Source: Globodera rostochiensis
Lineage: Eukaryota; Nematoda; Chromadorea; Rhabditida; Heteroderidae
NCBI GenBank assembly: GCA_018350325.1
Contig: JAEVLN010000004.1
Span: 1,860,001 to 1,924,000 of the forward strand
Length of the DNA: 64,000 nt
Reading direction: 5' to 3'
Position 1 is the stretch's first letter; each line of letters opens with the position of its first letter. The notes under the pieces were generated by a model that worked only from the letters and a program-made list of their open reading frames with translations, did not search any database and was not told the DNA's origin. The translations under genes were made by a program, and so were the position numbers. This document shows, piece by piece, positions 14,289-28,352 of this stretch.

Positions 14289-17200
14289 TCCGGTGCTATT
14301 TTTGACCGATTGGCGACGTTTGGGGGGGGGGGGAGGGGCTGGGGGCCACAAGGTGTGTGAAAAAAAAGCAATTTTGCTGTGTGTCTTTTTTGTGCTTTCA
14401 GTCACAGAAATGCGCGCTGGTCTGGTGGTGGTGCCCATTGTGAAAGGCATTTTGAAGAAGGAATGTGCGGAAAAGCGTACTTTTCCCCTCAAAGAATTTT
14501 GTTTTTTTCAATTTTCCTTATGATCGGCACATGTTTTGTTGTTAAAGGGCAAATGGTACCCAAAAAAACGAAAGCTTAAACGGAGAGCAAAGATGATGGG
14601 GGTGCATTTAAGTGCCAAATGTGGTCGTGTGGCAATGGCACATGTTACAAAATTTGTTGCGTTGACACAAATTAAGGAAGGCAAAAATTACCCGAGGGCA
14701 CTTGGCCAGATTATCCTCCACCTACACCTTAGATGGCCAATGACCAGACAACCCCACAACATGCTAAAAAACTGTCAAGCCATTAGCCGGAGGGACCACC
14801 AATTATGAATGGGTGGGGTGGGGGGTTGGCTTGTCCACCCCCACCCCCCCCCCCCATATGGACCATACCGGGGCGTCAGCTGCCCCCCCCCCACTTTTCT
14901 GATAAGGGTTAAAAGTCCAAATGAACAAAAAATGATATAGACGCGGGGCATTAAAGCCGACGCCGGAGATAAGAAGCGTTTGGAATGGTGGGAGGGGGAA
15001 GTTCGAAACGATTGCGGCCGCGGCGGCTGTGGCGGTGGGTGAGTGAATGGGGCCCATTTTGTGTTGCAGCACCACCGACTGACTGTACGATGATCGTGGC
15101 TGGATTGGGACGGGCGGACGGGAATTGATGATGATGGTCATGTTATGGGCAGTTAGGATTTGGGAGATGGAGAGAGTTGGTGAATAGCGCCGGAGGGGGG
15201 GCGGAGAGAGGGCGGAGGAGGTAAAATAAAGAAAAATGATTAGGCCACAGTGAGTGAAGTTGGCTTATGAGTTTTGAACTGATCAGAAATTTAAATGTGT
15301 AAATTGATTGATCGCCCTCAGAGATCAATCAGGCGCTTAGGATCAGAACCGATCAGTTTAGACAGCCCAGATCAGATCGAAATCACCGCCATCAACAGAC
15401 CCCGCTCTTTTTCCTCTATTGCATGTTTATTTGTCACAAAAAATGACCCGTTTGTCAGCATGGAATTTATTAGCGAATGGACGGACGGACGGACCGCTCG
15501 GATGGGAGGGGGGGGGGGGCAAGGGGAAGTGAGAGTTGGACGATTATTATTATTCCTCCCCTGCCCTCCCCCTCGGGGGCGGGTGACATTTGGCGGGGAA
15601 TGGCCCTCCGGGGGCGGAACAAAATGGTGTGTTACTGGAGAAGGACACTGAGCAGACGACACAAAGGAGGCGGGGGGGGGGGGAGGGGACGGACATTCGT
15701 TGCCTGAGGGATTTGGATCTCCAATCTGATCTGCCCTTGAGGAATAAAACATTTTTGCTAACATCGCTCTGGGGCTAAGTCCAAAATTTAAGGAAGAAAA
15801 AAAATTCTGCAATTGAACTGCTTCAGAAAAGTGGGCATTCAAAAATGTTCATTGTGGTGCGTGCTTTCAAATTTTTTGGTAACATTTTGCACCCTGAAAA
15901 TCGCTGGAGGGGGCGGGGTCGACTGGAACCGGATTGGCTCTGTGATGGGGGGGGGGGGGCTTCTGCTGTTGCTGTTGCTGCTGAGCGCGTTGAGGAACGA
16001 TGGTCGAACGAATGCTCATAGGCAACAAGGGCGAGGGAGGAACACAGGGCGGCAGGGGGGGGGGGCGGGATGGGGATGAGCAATCCACGCCGATGATCGC
16101 CCGGCGATTTGCCCTCTCCCCTCCGGGCTCTCACCCTCCCCCCCCCGGGGCGTCGGACGACGATCTCACTGCCACCAGCACACAATCACCACCCATTTTT
16201 TCTTCATTGGGGGCTCACTGCTGCTATTACGCATCGCATCGGTCGGCGGAGGACAAGTTTAGCCAGTCAGAATCAGTCAAAGCAAAGCGCCCATAAGTGG
16301 AAAGTGTCCGACCGACAATGCGCAACGGCGGCGGTGGCGGCGGCAGGGGTAATATAAATGCGTCGGGAGGATCGAGACCCATCCCCGACAATCCATGAAT
16401 ATCACGAAAAAAACGGTCCAAAGGGGAAGTGTGAACACGTTGCCCCCGGGGGACAGGGATTTAAAAAAAATTTGTGAAAATATAATGCTTTAACAGATTG
16501 TTGAATTATGAAGAAGATTTTTAAAATGATTTTCACGAATCGAAGGACACATAAACCTGGAGGAGTTTGTTTTGAACACCAAGTACTGGTACTGACTGCT
16601 GGTGTTGACGCCCCGCAGGGGCTGTTTCACTTACTCATTGCATGGCATTGGGAAATGGACGAACGGGACGCCTGGAGGGGGGGGGGGGAAAGAAAGGCAA
16701 TCAAACGAATGAACAGAGAAAAGAGTGACCAACGGGAGGGGGGGGGGGGAGTAATTGGGAAATAAAAAAGCCATCGTTGTCGATGAGGGTGATCAGAGTG
16801 ATCAGAGGGGAAGAAAGGGATCAAAGCGGTGATTGAGTGAAAGAAGAAGACCGAACGTCGTCGTCGTCATCGCTGTGTCGACGTTGTCAACATCCTCCCC
16901 CGAGGGGGTGGGAGGAGGGGGGGGGGGGCTCTCCCCCACACACAAAAGTCTGTCCTGTGTCCACTTTCCCCCCGCCTCCCATCATTATTAGCCCCGCTCG
17001 CCCGAAACTCTCAACTCCGCGCGTACTGTTCACCACCACCTCTACCACCCAACCTCGGGCAGCAGTTTGCTGTGCTGTTGTGCTCTCTTCCACTCGTTGT
17101 TCGGCCAGTGCCCACACCGCTTCGTTGTCCAAAGCAGAGCTTTTGCCCCTCCGGGGAGGTGAAAAACCGGAATTTTTCACTGGGAGACGGATGGGGGGGG

Positions 17201-18378
17201 GAGGGGAACTGACTGGAAAATGGACGGGCACATCAACAGCAGGAGGAGGAGGAGGCGGGGGAGGGTTCGAGTGGACAACAAAAATTTTCCTGGGTATAAT
17301 TCACTCAATTGCGAAAGAACAGAAAAAAACATTTAACTGAACCACAGCAAATCATTCAACGATCATAACAGGGCATTTGTTTGCCCCCCAAGGGGACATT
17401 ATTTCTAGCGGACGTGTCAACCGCAGCAGGTGGCCGCCCCCCCCCCCCCGGGGCGAAAAAGTGCAAAACAGGAACAATGCAAAGAATTTTGGGGCCAGAA
17501 CAAATTAATGGGGCGGGGGCCACGGGGCCACTTTTGGTGGCGCTGGCATGGCATTGTTTTGGCGCCAAACAGCGCATGTACATAAACAGCGGTGTGCCCT
17601 TTCTTCTGGCCATGTTTATGTCCGTCCCCACATCGGGTGGGGTCACCCACCAATCACCGGTGTGCGTTCATTCTTTGAATTGGCCCCGCAGGCGCTAAAT
17701 GATTTTATTTCAAAAAAAAAAATCTGCGAATTGCGTTCGGCGGAAGCGCGGCGAGAGATTAGTCAGTGCCAAACGTTCGTCTTAAACAGTCCCCTTTTTC
17801 ATCCATACAAATAAACAACTCTGCGAACCGGGATTTTAGTTTATGCTTTTTGTGCTGGGGCAAGGTGTGCTCCCCGGAGGGATGGATGATGATGTCCTTT
17901 AGCGGTGGATTATGACGGCATTTTTCCCGATTTTTAAGTGGTCGGCGGCATTTTCACACGATATTTAGGCTCAAATCTTTAAATAGACAAACATCATCAT
18001 CTTCGCAGAGGAGCAAAGTATGTATTCATCCAAAAGCATCACATTTCATCAGTTGGCATCTCCTGAGAATCATCGCCATAAGCCTCCCCCACCCCATTCA
18101 CCGGCAGCAAATTGTGCCAACAATAACATGCGCAAGGCCAACACCCCACGAATTGTTCGTCGTCATCTTTCGTCCACCAAATTTGCATGTCCGCGCCGTC
18201 CAGTCAGATGCCCCCAAAAATCTCAGCCACCCCCAAATTTGTCCGGTCACATCCCCGCCCCCCCCCCCATTCTTTCCATCTGTTGCCCCTCCTCGCGGGC
18301 CGGATGTTCGGATGACCGGCGGCACGAGGGGGGGGGGGGGGGGGAGGATGGAAGGCGCCTGAGGGGAGATGGTCATCA

Positions 18379-18726
<348 letters not shown>

Positions 18727-19266
18727 TTAATCCCCCCACAACAGTTTTCATCACAGATTGCATTTTCAAGTTTTCCCGCCGTTGTTCATTCACTTTCACA
18801 TTTTTTTTTCGCAACCCCAACACAAATCCCCCCCCCCCCCCCCCCCCATAAAAAGTGATTTTGGTCCGCCGCCCCCCCCCCACCGATCTGCACGATCGGC
18901 CCCGTCGCTTGCTGCCGCCGCCGCGTGGAGAAATTGTACAACCGGCCAGCCGGTCGGCGCGGCGCGAGACCCGAGGCAATTTTGCGGGGATGGACATTGG
19001 TCGCCGCGGGGGGGGGGGACGACGGGCCGCCGCCGACCAACCATTTTCATCACCCCCAGCGGCGCATGTGATCAGAGAGGAGTCAGAGGCGAACGAACGA
19101 ACAAGCGAACGAATGAATAGTAGATGCGGGGGGTGTGTGCCCCCTCGGGGGAACTAAAAAAAGGGGGGGGGGGGAAAGACCGGTTCTTCTTCTGCCCAAT
19201 CCTTTCCCCTTTGCTCCTCTGGACAGAATGGACGCGGGGGATGAATAGAGATCATCCCCCCCCCTA

Positions 19267-19533
<267 letters not shown>

Positions 19534-19757
19534 TCAATCCAATCGCCATCACCCCCAAAATCCATTGCTTCGTTCGCTTTCAAATGACAACAATTTGTGG
19601 TCAAAAGTGTCCAAAGGACAAATGATTACTCTCTAAACAAAAATTGGACAGATGCTCTCGGACAAAATGCCAATTTTTGGTCAAATTTAATGGAAACTGA
19701 ACAACAAAAAAATTGAGCGAAGAAGAAGGTTTACACAAAATTAAAATTTGGCCTTCA

Positions 19758-19952
<195 letters not shown>

Positions 19953-20121
19953 TCACAGCCCATGTGACGCGCGGGTTGACTGCTGCCCCCCGCCCCACCA
20001 AATCGGCGGATGTTTTTTCTACACTTTCCCCCCAAATCCGGATTTGCTGCGATTTCGATGGATTTTCACTGGGGGGGGGGGAAGGTCACCCACCCCACCC
20101 CAACCAGCACAACTCACCTCA

Positions 20122-20235
<114 letters not shown>

Positions 20236-22474
20236 CTAAGGTGTTCGGGTTGAATTTAAATGCTTTTGACTAGAATGGTTTGAATGTTTCCAACAACCCT
20301 TGAGGGGTCAACAATAGTCATATTGCTAAGCTCTCAATTTTCCGCTTTTGGAACTTTGGCACCAGCAGCCTCTCTAACAAAAAAGTGGACTTTACTCTAA
20401 ATCGATCGACCAAATTAAATAGTCCAACGGGAAAACGAGAAGCCGCCCTAGGCCAAGTGGCGCACAACAACACTACCGTATTCATTCAATAGTGTTTGAA
20501 TGTTGGCATTGGGCGCGTGCCCAAATTTTTGGCACAAAAATTGTTCAAGAATTGCGACAGCGGTTGAAGGAAATTTAGTTTACGCTTCACCGACTGAGTG
20601 CCAAAAGGACAGCAGCTTCGGCATTTTGCCACACGGCACAAAGGGCTTTTCGCATTTTGCCTCAGGGCCCAAAGGATGTTCGGCGTTTTGCCTGGAGGGC
20701 ACAAAGGCTGTGTCCATCTGTACACATCCTGACACCTTAGGCAAAATTACAATTTGCCCAGCCTTCAATGACATTTTGCCGGCCAATTTGTCCCTTTGTT
20801 TATGCGCTGCTGTTTGTGTAAGAGAGCATTCCCCCCGGGGGGGGGGGGAAATTTGACGGTTAAATGCCGCCGATGGCATGGCCAAAGGTAAAAAGGGATT
20901 ATGAAATATTTTAAATTTGCTCAAATATTGCAACAATTTTTGTTAAAATGCGAAAAAATTTCTGAGGCAAACTCTGTAAACGATTTTGGCCAATAAAATG
21001 CATTAAATGGTCATAAATTTTTTTAGGGATTTTGTGGCATTAAATTCGGGATCCCGCCGACATTGGGATCCCGAATTGAACCTCTTTTTGTTCGGGATTG
21101 ATAGGGAGCGGGATTTAGTCGGGATTCCGATTTTGCTAACAAACTATTAAATTTAGTTGATCAATTTTATCCCAATCACTTCCCCCCCCCATCCCACTTA
21201 CCATAGCCCCCCAACTACAATTTGCTGCAGCAATTTATTTTGTCTATTCAACCAAAATTTCCTTAACATTCGAACCGAACCATCAAAATCCTTTTAAAAA
21301 AATCGTAAAAAAATCGGCGGGACGCCAAACTTGATTTTGAGAAGGCTGATTGACTGACGGACGGACTGACTGTCGCAGTGATCACCACCAATCACCAGCA
21401 CAAAAACAGTTTTGCGCTGTAACCAATGAAACGGACGGACGGACGGTCGGGGCCGGGAGACGACGGAGTACGGACGGAGCACACAAATTGACGACATTTT
21501 GTGACTGTGTGGTGGATGAACAAAAATAATTTCGGTACCCTTTTTATACACATATTGTACTTGCTGCTTGCCAATGCTGAAACAACTAACTTCTCGTCAT
21601 GTCACCGGGAGGCATTACATTTTGGCAACAAATGTTTTCTTGTCGTGTCACCGGCAGGGATCACGTTTTGTGGCCAAAAAAGTGATTCAGAATGACGAGT
21701 TTACAAAATTGGACACACATTTTGGCCGGCCTGCCTGCCTCTCGTCGTATTCTCTCAATCGCTATCACAAAAAGGCCATTTTGAATTCAATTCTTTATGT
21801 GCAAAAGTTGATCAGAATTGTAAATCTGATCCATCATTTGTGTGTTTGTACTGCTCCATCTCGTTGCTGCTGCTTCCGATGCTTTTCTCATCATTTTGTA
21901 TGTGCCAACAATATAATCTTTGTGGTGTTTGCTTTATTCTCTACTATGGCTGATTTTATTTAACGTTCATTAATTTTTGAAAAATGTCATTTACGGTTAT
22001 TCTTTTTTGAATTTACTATTTTAATTTTTATTTTTGGGATGAAAGCAAATAAACAAAAAAGTTGTTGTTTTGGCTATTTTTAATCGACTCTTTTTAAGAG
22101 CGGCGGGAGGGGCGCTCTCATCTCATCCATTTTTTGGCAAAATTTGAGCAAATAAATGCACAAATTTGTACGAAGAGAGTGAACAATCAGCCAGCTCCAA
22201 CCAATCAAACATAAAAGTGATTGAATGGTTGGGGAAATAAAAAAAGATCGGTTGGAGCTTTTTTGGTGACGACAATGCACGGAGTTTGTACAATATGCGG
22301 GGGGGGGGGGGAGATGATCGCGCGGGTTGATTGAGTCGAGAGTGAGTTGAGAATGTCGAGATCGCGATTCGGAAATTCCATAAAAATGGTGATTAAAACG
22401 GAGCAGTCAGTCCAAACACAGCAAAAAAAGAAGCGAACATTTTCATTTTTTAAAAATTTAACCCATTAATGCGC

Positions 22475-22584
22475 CAATTAAATATTTTATTTCCTCTGAT
22501 TTATAATCGCCTAAAAATGCCATTTAAACAATTAAATATTTTTATTTTCTCTGATTTATAATCGCCTAAAAATCCCATTTAAAA
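22475..22584. repeat. Two-copy tandem repeat, about 55 bp unit
   Basis: Two adjacent AT-rich copies share the core ATTTATAATCGCCTAAAAAT with only a few differences. They lie about 320 bp upstream of the SLC41-like start codon. There is no sign of coding. Confidence 0.8.
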
Positions 22585-22907
22585 ATTTACGATTTTAATG
22601 AGTTGCGCTCATTTTTTATTTTATCCGTTCCCTCACAATTTTTGGGGTATTTTATTTTTTGATCGACATAATTGTGGCCGTTGGTTTGTAATCTGTGGAA
22701 TTTATGGAATCACAAAATTGTTTTTAGCTGCTTTTTCGTTGTGTTTATATAAACAACAAAATTTTAGTCGAAAATTTCTGAATTAATTATTTTTTTTTGT
22801 TAATGTTATTATGCCACAAAGACTTTGACACAAATTCATTTTCCCTCCCAATTGCTCAATATTATTTATAATTGTTTTGTAATTTTTAATAAAAAAACAA
22901 AAAAAAA

Positions 22908-25377
22908 ATGTTTTCAAAGTTTATTCCGAATGACGAAATGGACGAGGGCAAAATTGGCACAAAACAAATATTCACAAAGTCGTCGGACAAACCCATTATG
23001 TTCATCACCAGAATGGACCGGGTGGACGTCGGTGATGTGGCGCCGGCACCGAAAATCGGCGGGTCCGAATTTTTGTATATTTTATTTATGCGCGATCGTT
23101 TTTGTTAAGCATCACCGACAATTCAAAGCATGAAAACGGCACGGCACTTTCGCGAGACAACGATGGCAACAAAAAGCCCCCCGGGGATGAGGAATCACAG
23201 ACCAGCTTTTTCGCACAGGTGGGCGCCATTTAAATATTTTATCATGTATTGTTCAAGGCACGATGGAGCGATAGAGAAATTGATTTCTGATCGGAATTGT
23301 GCCCAAATTTTTTCTGGATTATAAGCGTCCAAAATTCAATGTGTTTCTTGCTTCAATGGCACACAAGCCAATATGTTGATTCAAAAGCATTTTTTCTAGA
23401 CTTGCGCGCCATTTGTGCTTGCCGGTTGCGGCATGGTTGCCGCGGGCGTTCTTCTTGACCAGGCGTCCTCTTGGCCCTTTCTGTCCGAGGTGCCCGAGGC
23501 GCTGATCCTAGTGCCCGCTTTGCTCGGCCTCAAGGGCAATTTGGAGATGACGTTGGCCTCACGCCTCTCGACAATGGCCAACCTTGGCCAATTGGATCAA
23601 CCACAGCAGCAAATCACCACGCTGTACTCAAACATTGCCTTGGTCCAAACGCAGGCAATTGTTGTGGCACTGATCGCCTCACTGTTGGCGGTCAGCGCAC
23701 ACTGGATTGAAGGCAATCAGGTGGTCCACTCACTCACTGCTTTTCATATTGGCGCTGATCAGAGTGATCAGCAGAAGAGCTCCTCTACGTGTAATTCTGA
23801 TCTGAAATTCAAAATTCAAAAATTTTATGGGTGCTGCTCACCCATTTTTTTTTATTAAGTTGGACATTGCCCGATCAGTTTGCGTCATCCTTTCGGGCAT
23901 AGTTTCCGCTTCAATAACATCAATGCTACTCACTTCACTTATGGTGTGCTGCAGCAATTTATAAACTGGAATCAATGCATTTTTAATTTAATTTAATTAA
24001 TTTTTTAATTAATGCTTCAACATTTATGCGTGCAACTTTTCAAAAAGGTGTTTTTGGTCATCACGGCACGTAAGTACGGACTGAACCCGGACAACATTGC
24101 CACTCCGTTGGCAGCAGCAACAGGCGATGTTGCATCGTTGGCATTTCTGGTGGCGTTTACTTATTTTATTTTCGCTATCCTCGTAATGGATGGTTTATCA
24201 CAGATCATTTTTGGCACTTGGTTCTACCGGCTTCGCGAACAGTACCTGATGGCACTGATCATTTTGTTGTTTTTGCTGATCAGCTCCGTGCCCGCGTGGA
24301 CTTGGGTGGCTGTTCAAGTCCGAGACACACGTGCCGTGCTCAAATACGGATGGTACGCAATTTTGGCCGCCATGTTGATCAGCACCAGTGGCGGGTACGT
24401 ATTGCGTCATGCCATCGAGCAGTTCCCGGGCATTGGTCTCTTCCAGCCGGTGATCAACGGAGTTGGCGGCAATCTGGTTGCTGTACAAGCTTCCAAGCTC
24501 AGCACCTACTTACACCAGTTCGGGAAACAGGGCATTCTGCCAGCAAACACATTGATCACCTACGTGAACCCGTTGCGCACGTTCGCCTGCAAAGGTGTGC
24601 ACATGACAAAACATTGCTTAGTAGTCTGATCTGGATTTTAATGTTTGGGCATTTACAATAAGATAAAATTTTAATTATTTAAAGTAATTTCTAATTGTTG
24701 AAGAAACCGAGTCTAACAACGCGGTCATTCTGCTGTTGATGAGTGTGCCCGGCCATTTGCTATTCATTGGCCTTTTGCTGCTGACCGGCGAAATGGGCGT
24801 TCAGTCGCTGAATTTGCCATTCTTGGCCATTTATTTGTGTGCCACGACTTTCCAGGTCACACTCAAACATTTGAAAAGTCCCCCCCCCCCCCCACATTTG
24901 AAAAGCCCCCCCCCCAGGGTCGGGATATTGTGATCGGGGATAAATGGGACAAAAATCCCGGCACACTCGGGGACACCCGCTCTTAAATTTATTGCAATTC
25001 GTAGCGTGGACTGGACTCCCGGAAATGCCGACCTGCCGGCCTCGTTCCCCTCCGTCTCTGTTCAAACATTAAAAGCCAAATCTCGAAAAAAACAGGTAGC
25101 AACATTGCTCTTTTGCTGCCAGCTGTTGTGCCGTTGCCTGTGGCGGCTTTGTTGGGACCCGAACATCAACGCAATTCCATTGTTGACAGCGCTGGGCGAC
25201 TTTCTTGGCACCAGCCTGCTCGCACTTGCCTTTCGTGTCCATGCCGAACTGTTTCCGGAGTACACGCCGGTGCAAGAGGATGTTCTACTACTGCAAGCAG
25301 TTGAGCAGCAAATCGACACAACACTGGCCACCGGCAGCGAACTGTTGTTACTCAACCGAACATTGGCATTTGTTTAA
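22908..25377 (+). CDS. SLC41/MgtE-type magnesium transporter
   Basis: Seven exons join in phase into about 553 aa: 22908-23074, 23110-23218, 23400-23720, 23860-23943, 24048-24594, 24704-24855 and 25096-25377 (TAA). SLC41 proteins are multi-pass membrane carriers that move Mg2+, with two MgtE-like repeats. The first repeat carries GLKGNLEMTLASRLST, close to the family signature, in exon 3. The matching region of the second half reads NPDNIATPLAAATGD (exon 5) and PLLTALGDFLGTSLLALAF (exon 7). Hydrophobic membrane spans fill exons 3-7. The N-terminal 90 residues are polar and probably cytosolic. The length fits vertebrate SLC41A1 (about 510 aa) with a slightly longer N-terminus. The first intron in this model is only 35 bp, so the first exon join is the least certain part. 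The start is the first ATG of that frame, after an A-rich leader. Confidence 0.9.
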
Positions 25378-26391
25378 CATGCTTTATCCCATTTATTCTA
25401 GATAAATTGGGCAAAAATCCGGTATTTTTTTGGACAAACAGAACCGGGGATTTTAAAAATTGAAATCATCGAGAATTTTACGATTCGAGTTAAACCAGGG
25501 GGGGGGGTCTAGACAAAATCCGGTATTTTTGGACAAAAGAAAACGACTCTCTTGACGATATTTGCCACAATTTTAGTCGAATTTTTGAATCAGATCATTC
25601 CATTTATTTTGTATGTGCCGAATGAACGAATTTCTTTCCATTTAGAGGAGCTATTATTGTACTTTTAAATTGGATGTTCACAAAATCATTGCTAAATAAG
25701 AAGTGTCCTTCTTCCTCTTTTATGCATAATGTATAATAAATGAATTTATGCGCGCAGCATTTTTTTCAATAAATTTCGTTTTTGTTTATTACGCCGAATT
25801 AATTTAACATTAATTAACAAATGGATAAAAAAGAAATCGAAATTGAAAAAGTCAAAGATTATTTGTTCAAAAAATAGCAAAACGCCGCCCATTTGTTGGC
25901 AAATTCAAATGGATTATAAAATAAGAACAAAGAAAGCCATGGGAAAAGTGTCATCGTCAAATCTCTCTCATACACTTGAAGGTCCGGCGGGGGGGGGGCA
26001 ACAAAATATGTGTCGTCAAATTCAAAAAGAAAAAAAAAAGAGTTTTTTGTTGAGGTTCCATTTAATGATATTTCCTGGCCAAAAAAATGAATTCTTTTTT
26101 GCATTGAAAGTGAAAAAATCATTAAATAAAATCAATTGATTTTGGTAAAATTTGATTTCAGATTTACGATCAGAGAACCCTAAATTTGGAATTTTCTATG
26201 AATTTGACGGAGAGGCAGGGAGAGGGGGGTCATTCAGCCCGTCGTTGTTGCTAGCCGGTAAAAATGAACAAGTCCGCAGTCACGTCCAAGTCTTAAATTT
26301 GATAGTTATTAAATTTAAATTACCTAACAAGGAAAACATTTTTTTTTCATTTAGGCATTTTTTACTAATAAAATTCATTTTTTAACATTAG
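25378..26391. other. AT-rich spacer
   Basis: This is the gap between the stop codon of the SLC41-like gene and the end of the F-box-like gene on the other strand (tail to tail). It is AT-rich with a G run near 25500. The words AAAATCCGGTATTTTT and GGACAAA recur near 25410 and 25515 as a degenerate local repeat. I see no exon. Confidence 0.6.
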
Positions 26392-26952
26392 CTAAATTTG
26401 TTCGCTAATTAACTTACAAGATGCAACGTGATGAATAGCCTCCGCGGATTCCAAATTGGAAATAAGAGAACAAATCGCATTCAGTTGGGTCTCGAATTGT
26501 CCAAACGTGTACGGAATGTCGGGATCGTCTTGTTCAATGCCAATGTCGAACGTGATGTTGGGGTTACCCCAACACTTGGCAACAATCACCAACTCTGCGA
26601 AAAAACAAATAAAATTTTAAAAACAAAAAACTTGAACACTTACGACGGCTGACAAACAGAAGACGTGCCCCTGAAACATTACGCACGGCCTGCAACAACT
26701 TGTTTCGTCCACGGCCAAGATCACTCAGCTAAATTCGTTTTGCATTTTTAAAGATTAATTAATTAATCAATTAATATATTTTCTTACACTGGCAAAAATA
26801 TTTTTAATCCAGGAAAATTGTTTTTTCAAGATGAATCCGTCGAGAATTGACGAAACCCGTACATAGCCCCAACGGGAATTTAGCGGAAGAAAGGAGGTCA
26901 GTTCGAAATGGAGTTCAGGGGGAAGCCAATGCATTTTTTGTATTCCTTTCAT
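26392..26952 (-). CDS. F-box-like protein, small
   Basis: Three exons join in phase: 26952-26788, 26728-26644 and 26594-26392 (TAG), giving about 150 aa. The N-terminus (LPPELHFELTSFLPLNSRW, then VRVSS) resembles an F-box: a leucine/proline-rich helix, then arginine and valine/serine contacts. F-box proteins recruit targets to SCF ubiquitin ligases through SKP1. The middle exon (LLQAVRNVSGARLLFVSRR) and the last exon (LVIVAKCWGNPNITFDI) have alternating hydrophobics but no known motif. F-box families are greatly expanded in nematodes, so a short divergent member is plausible. A donor-like GTAAG precedes the stop by 25 bases, so the gene might instead continue left. The exons are well supported; the F-box assignment is tentative. 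Confidence 0.5.
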
Positions 26953-28352
26953 TGCCCCAGGAAATATTTCTAATTAATTAATTTGGCATAATGGGAGAAA
27001 ATAATTGCCCAACAAATGAATCGCCCCGCCCACGGCTCTATTATGCCAACGGCAATATATTTGTTTGCAATTTAAAGTAAAAAGAATTAAAAAAAACTAC
27101 CGCAAGTCGAAGTTCGGTGTTCATTAGAAGTGTATGATGGTAATGTTGGAAAAAATTAAGCCTAAAATAAATTTTAATGATCGCATTCAGTGGAAAGTTT
27201 GGACTAATGCTGCAGGCTAAGAGTGAATTTTTGGTGCCCATATTGATCAGCAAAATTGCTATGAAATTATGGCCAAAAATAGTGGTCACCAAAAACTTGG
27301 ATAAATTATTTAGGCACAAAAAAATCAGAAATGACAAAGTTATTTTTTTAAATATAGCATGAAATTAATACTAAGTTTTCATTTTGATGCTTTTTTACAA
27401 AATTGTAACGAATTTTCCGGTGCCGGGTACCGGCGCCGGTAATTTGACCCGGCTTGGCCAGTTTGGGGCCCGGCCCGGCATTTGAGGAACAAAATACACC
27501 GGGTTTCTGACGCCGGGTGTGGGTCTACTTAAGTAGGTAATTAGGACTGATTGTGTTTGGAACGGAAGTGTAAATATGGTGGATTGATGGAGGATTGGGG
27601 TAAAAGCGTTCAGATCAGGCCTCCCTCCATTCCCAGCTTCCAATTTTTGCCCCCCCCCACCCCTGCGGGGTTGGCCTTTCAAAGATTGAGTAAGATAACA
27701 ACATCGTTCAATGAATGGATTTCTGTGTTTTGTTTAAAAAAATTCCATTTCTGCGATAGTTGCTTGGCCTCTCCGCTCGGTTGGGGGTTTTTCTTTTTTT
27801 TATTTTTTTTGAGGTCAATTCGAAGCTTTTCGTCGGTCAGCAGACTGTGGCGTTAATGAGCAAAAATCTGCGTTGAAAACGGTGACGGCGGCCAAAAACG
27901 TCTTTCCGTGCCGTTCATCCATCATAACATACAGAATAATGGCAAATTTTATTTATATACATTATTTCAGTCCATTTTATGCCTTATATATCCACCCACT
28001 CAATTGACAGTAAAATTCGATTTGAACTCGTTTTATCATCCTTATTAAAAACAATTACATATTATTAATTATCATATGAGAAAGTATGGACAAAAGTGAC
28101 GCAAATTTGAAGACAAAGAAGACCGTTGTGATTTTACAAACAAACAAAAAAAAAAAAAGAGTCATGAAGTAAATTTTGCTGATAAATAAAGTGTCCAAAA
28201 CCAAATACCCACTTAAATGCTTATGTAAATATTCTATTAAGGCAATGTTAGCAAATTTATTTAAATTTGATGGAATTTTTGACGCCATTCGTTCATCCAA
28301 ATTTTGCTGCTCTTATGGCTCATTTGCCCTGCGAAACGAGTTTGTCTAAATA
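26953..28352. other. AT-rich spacer with a GC-rich palindromic patch
   Basis: No gene is supported. At about 27415-27525 there is a GC-rich patch of repeated CCGG words (including GGTACCGGCGCCGG), unlike its AT-rich surroundings and similar in style to the patch at 38405-38490. The open frames are hydrophobic and low-complexity, without splice support. Confidence 0.5.

Noticed and set aside
13921..14523. 200-codon plus-strand frame, the longest single frame in the first 22 kb
   Set aside because: It runs through G24 and C14 homopolymers giving Gly and Pro runs; composition, not a conserved protein, explains its length.
27041..27362. Hydrophobic frames on both strands right of the F-box-like gene
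   Set aside because: AT-rich composition explains them; no splice sites link them to the F-box-like exons.
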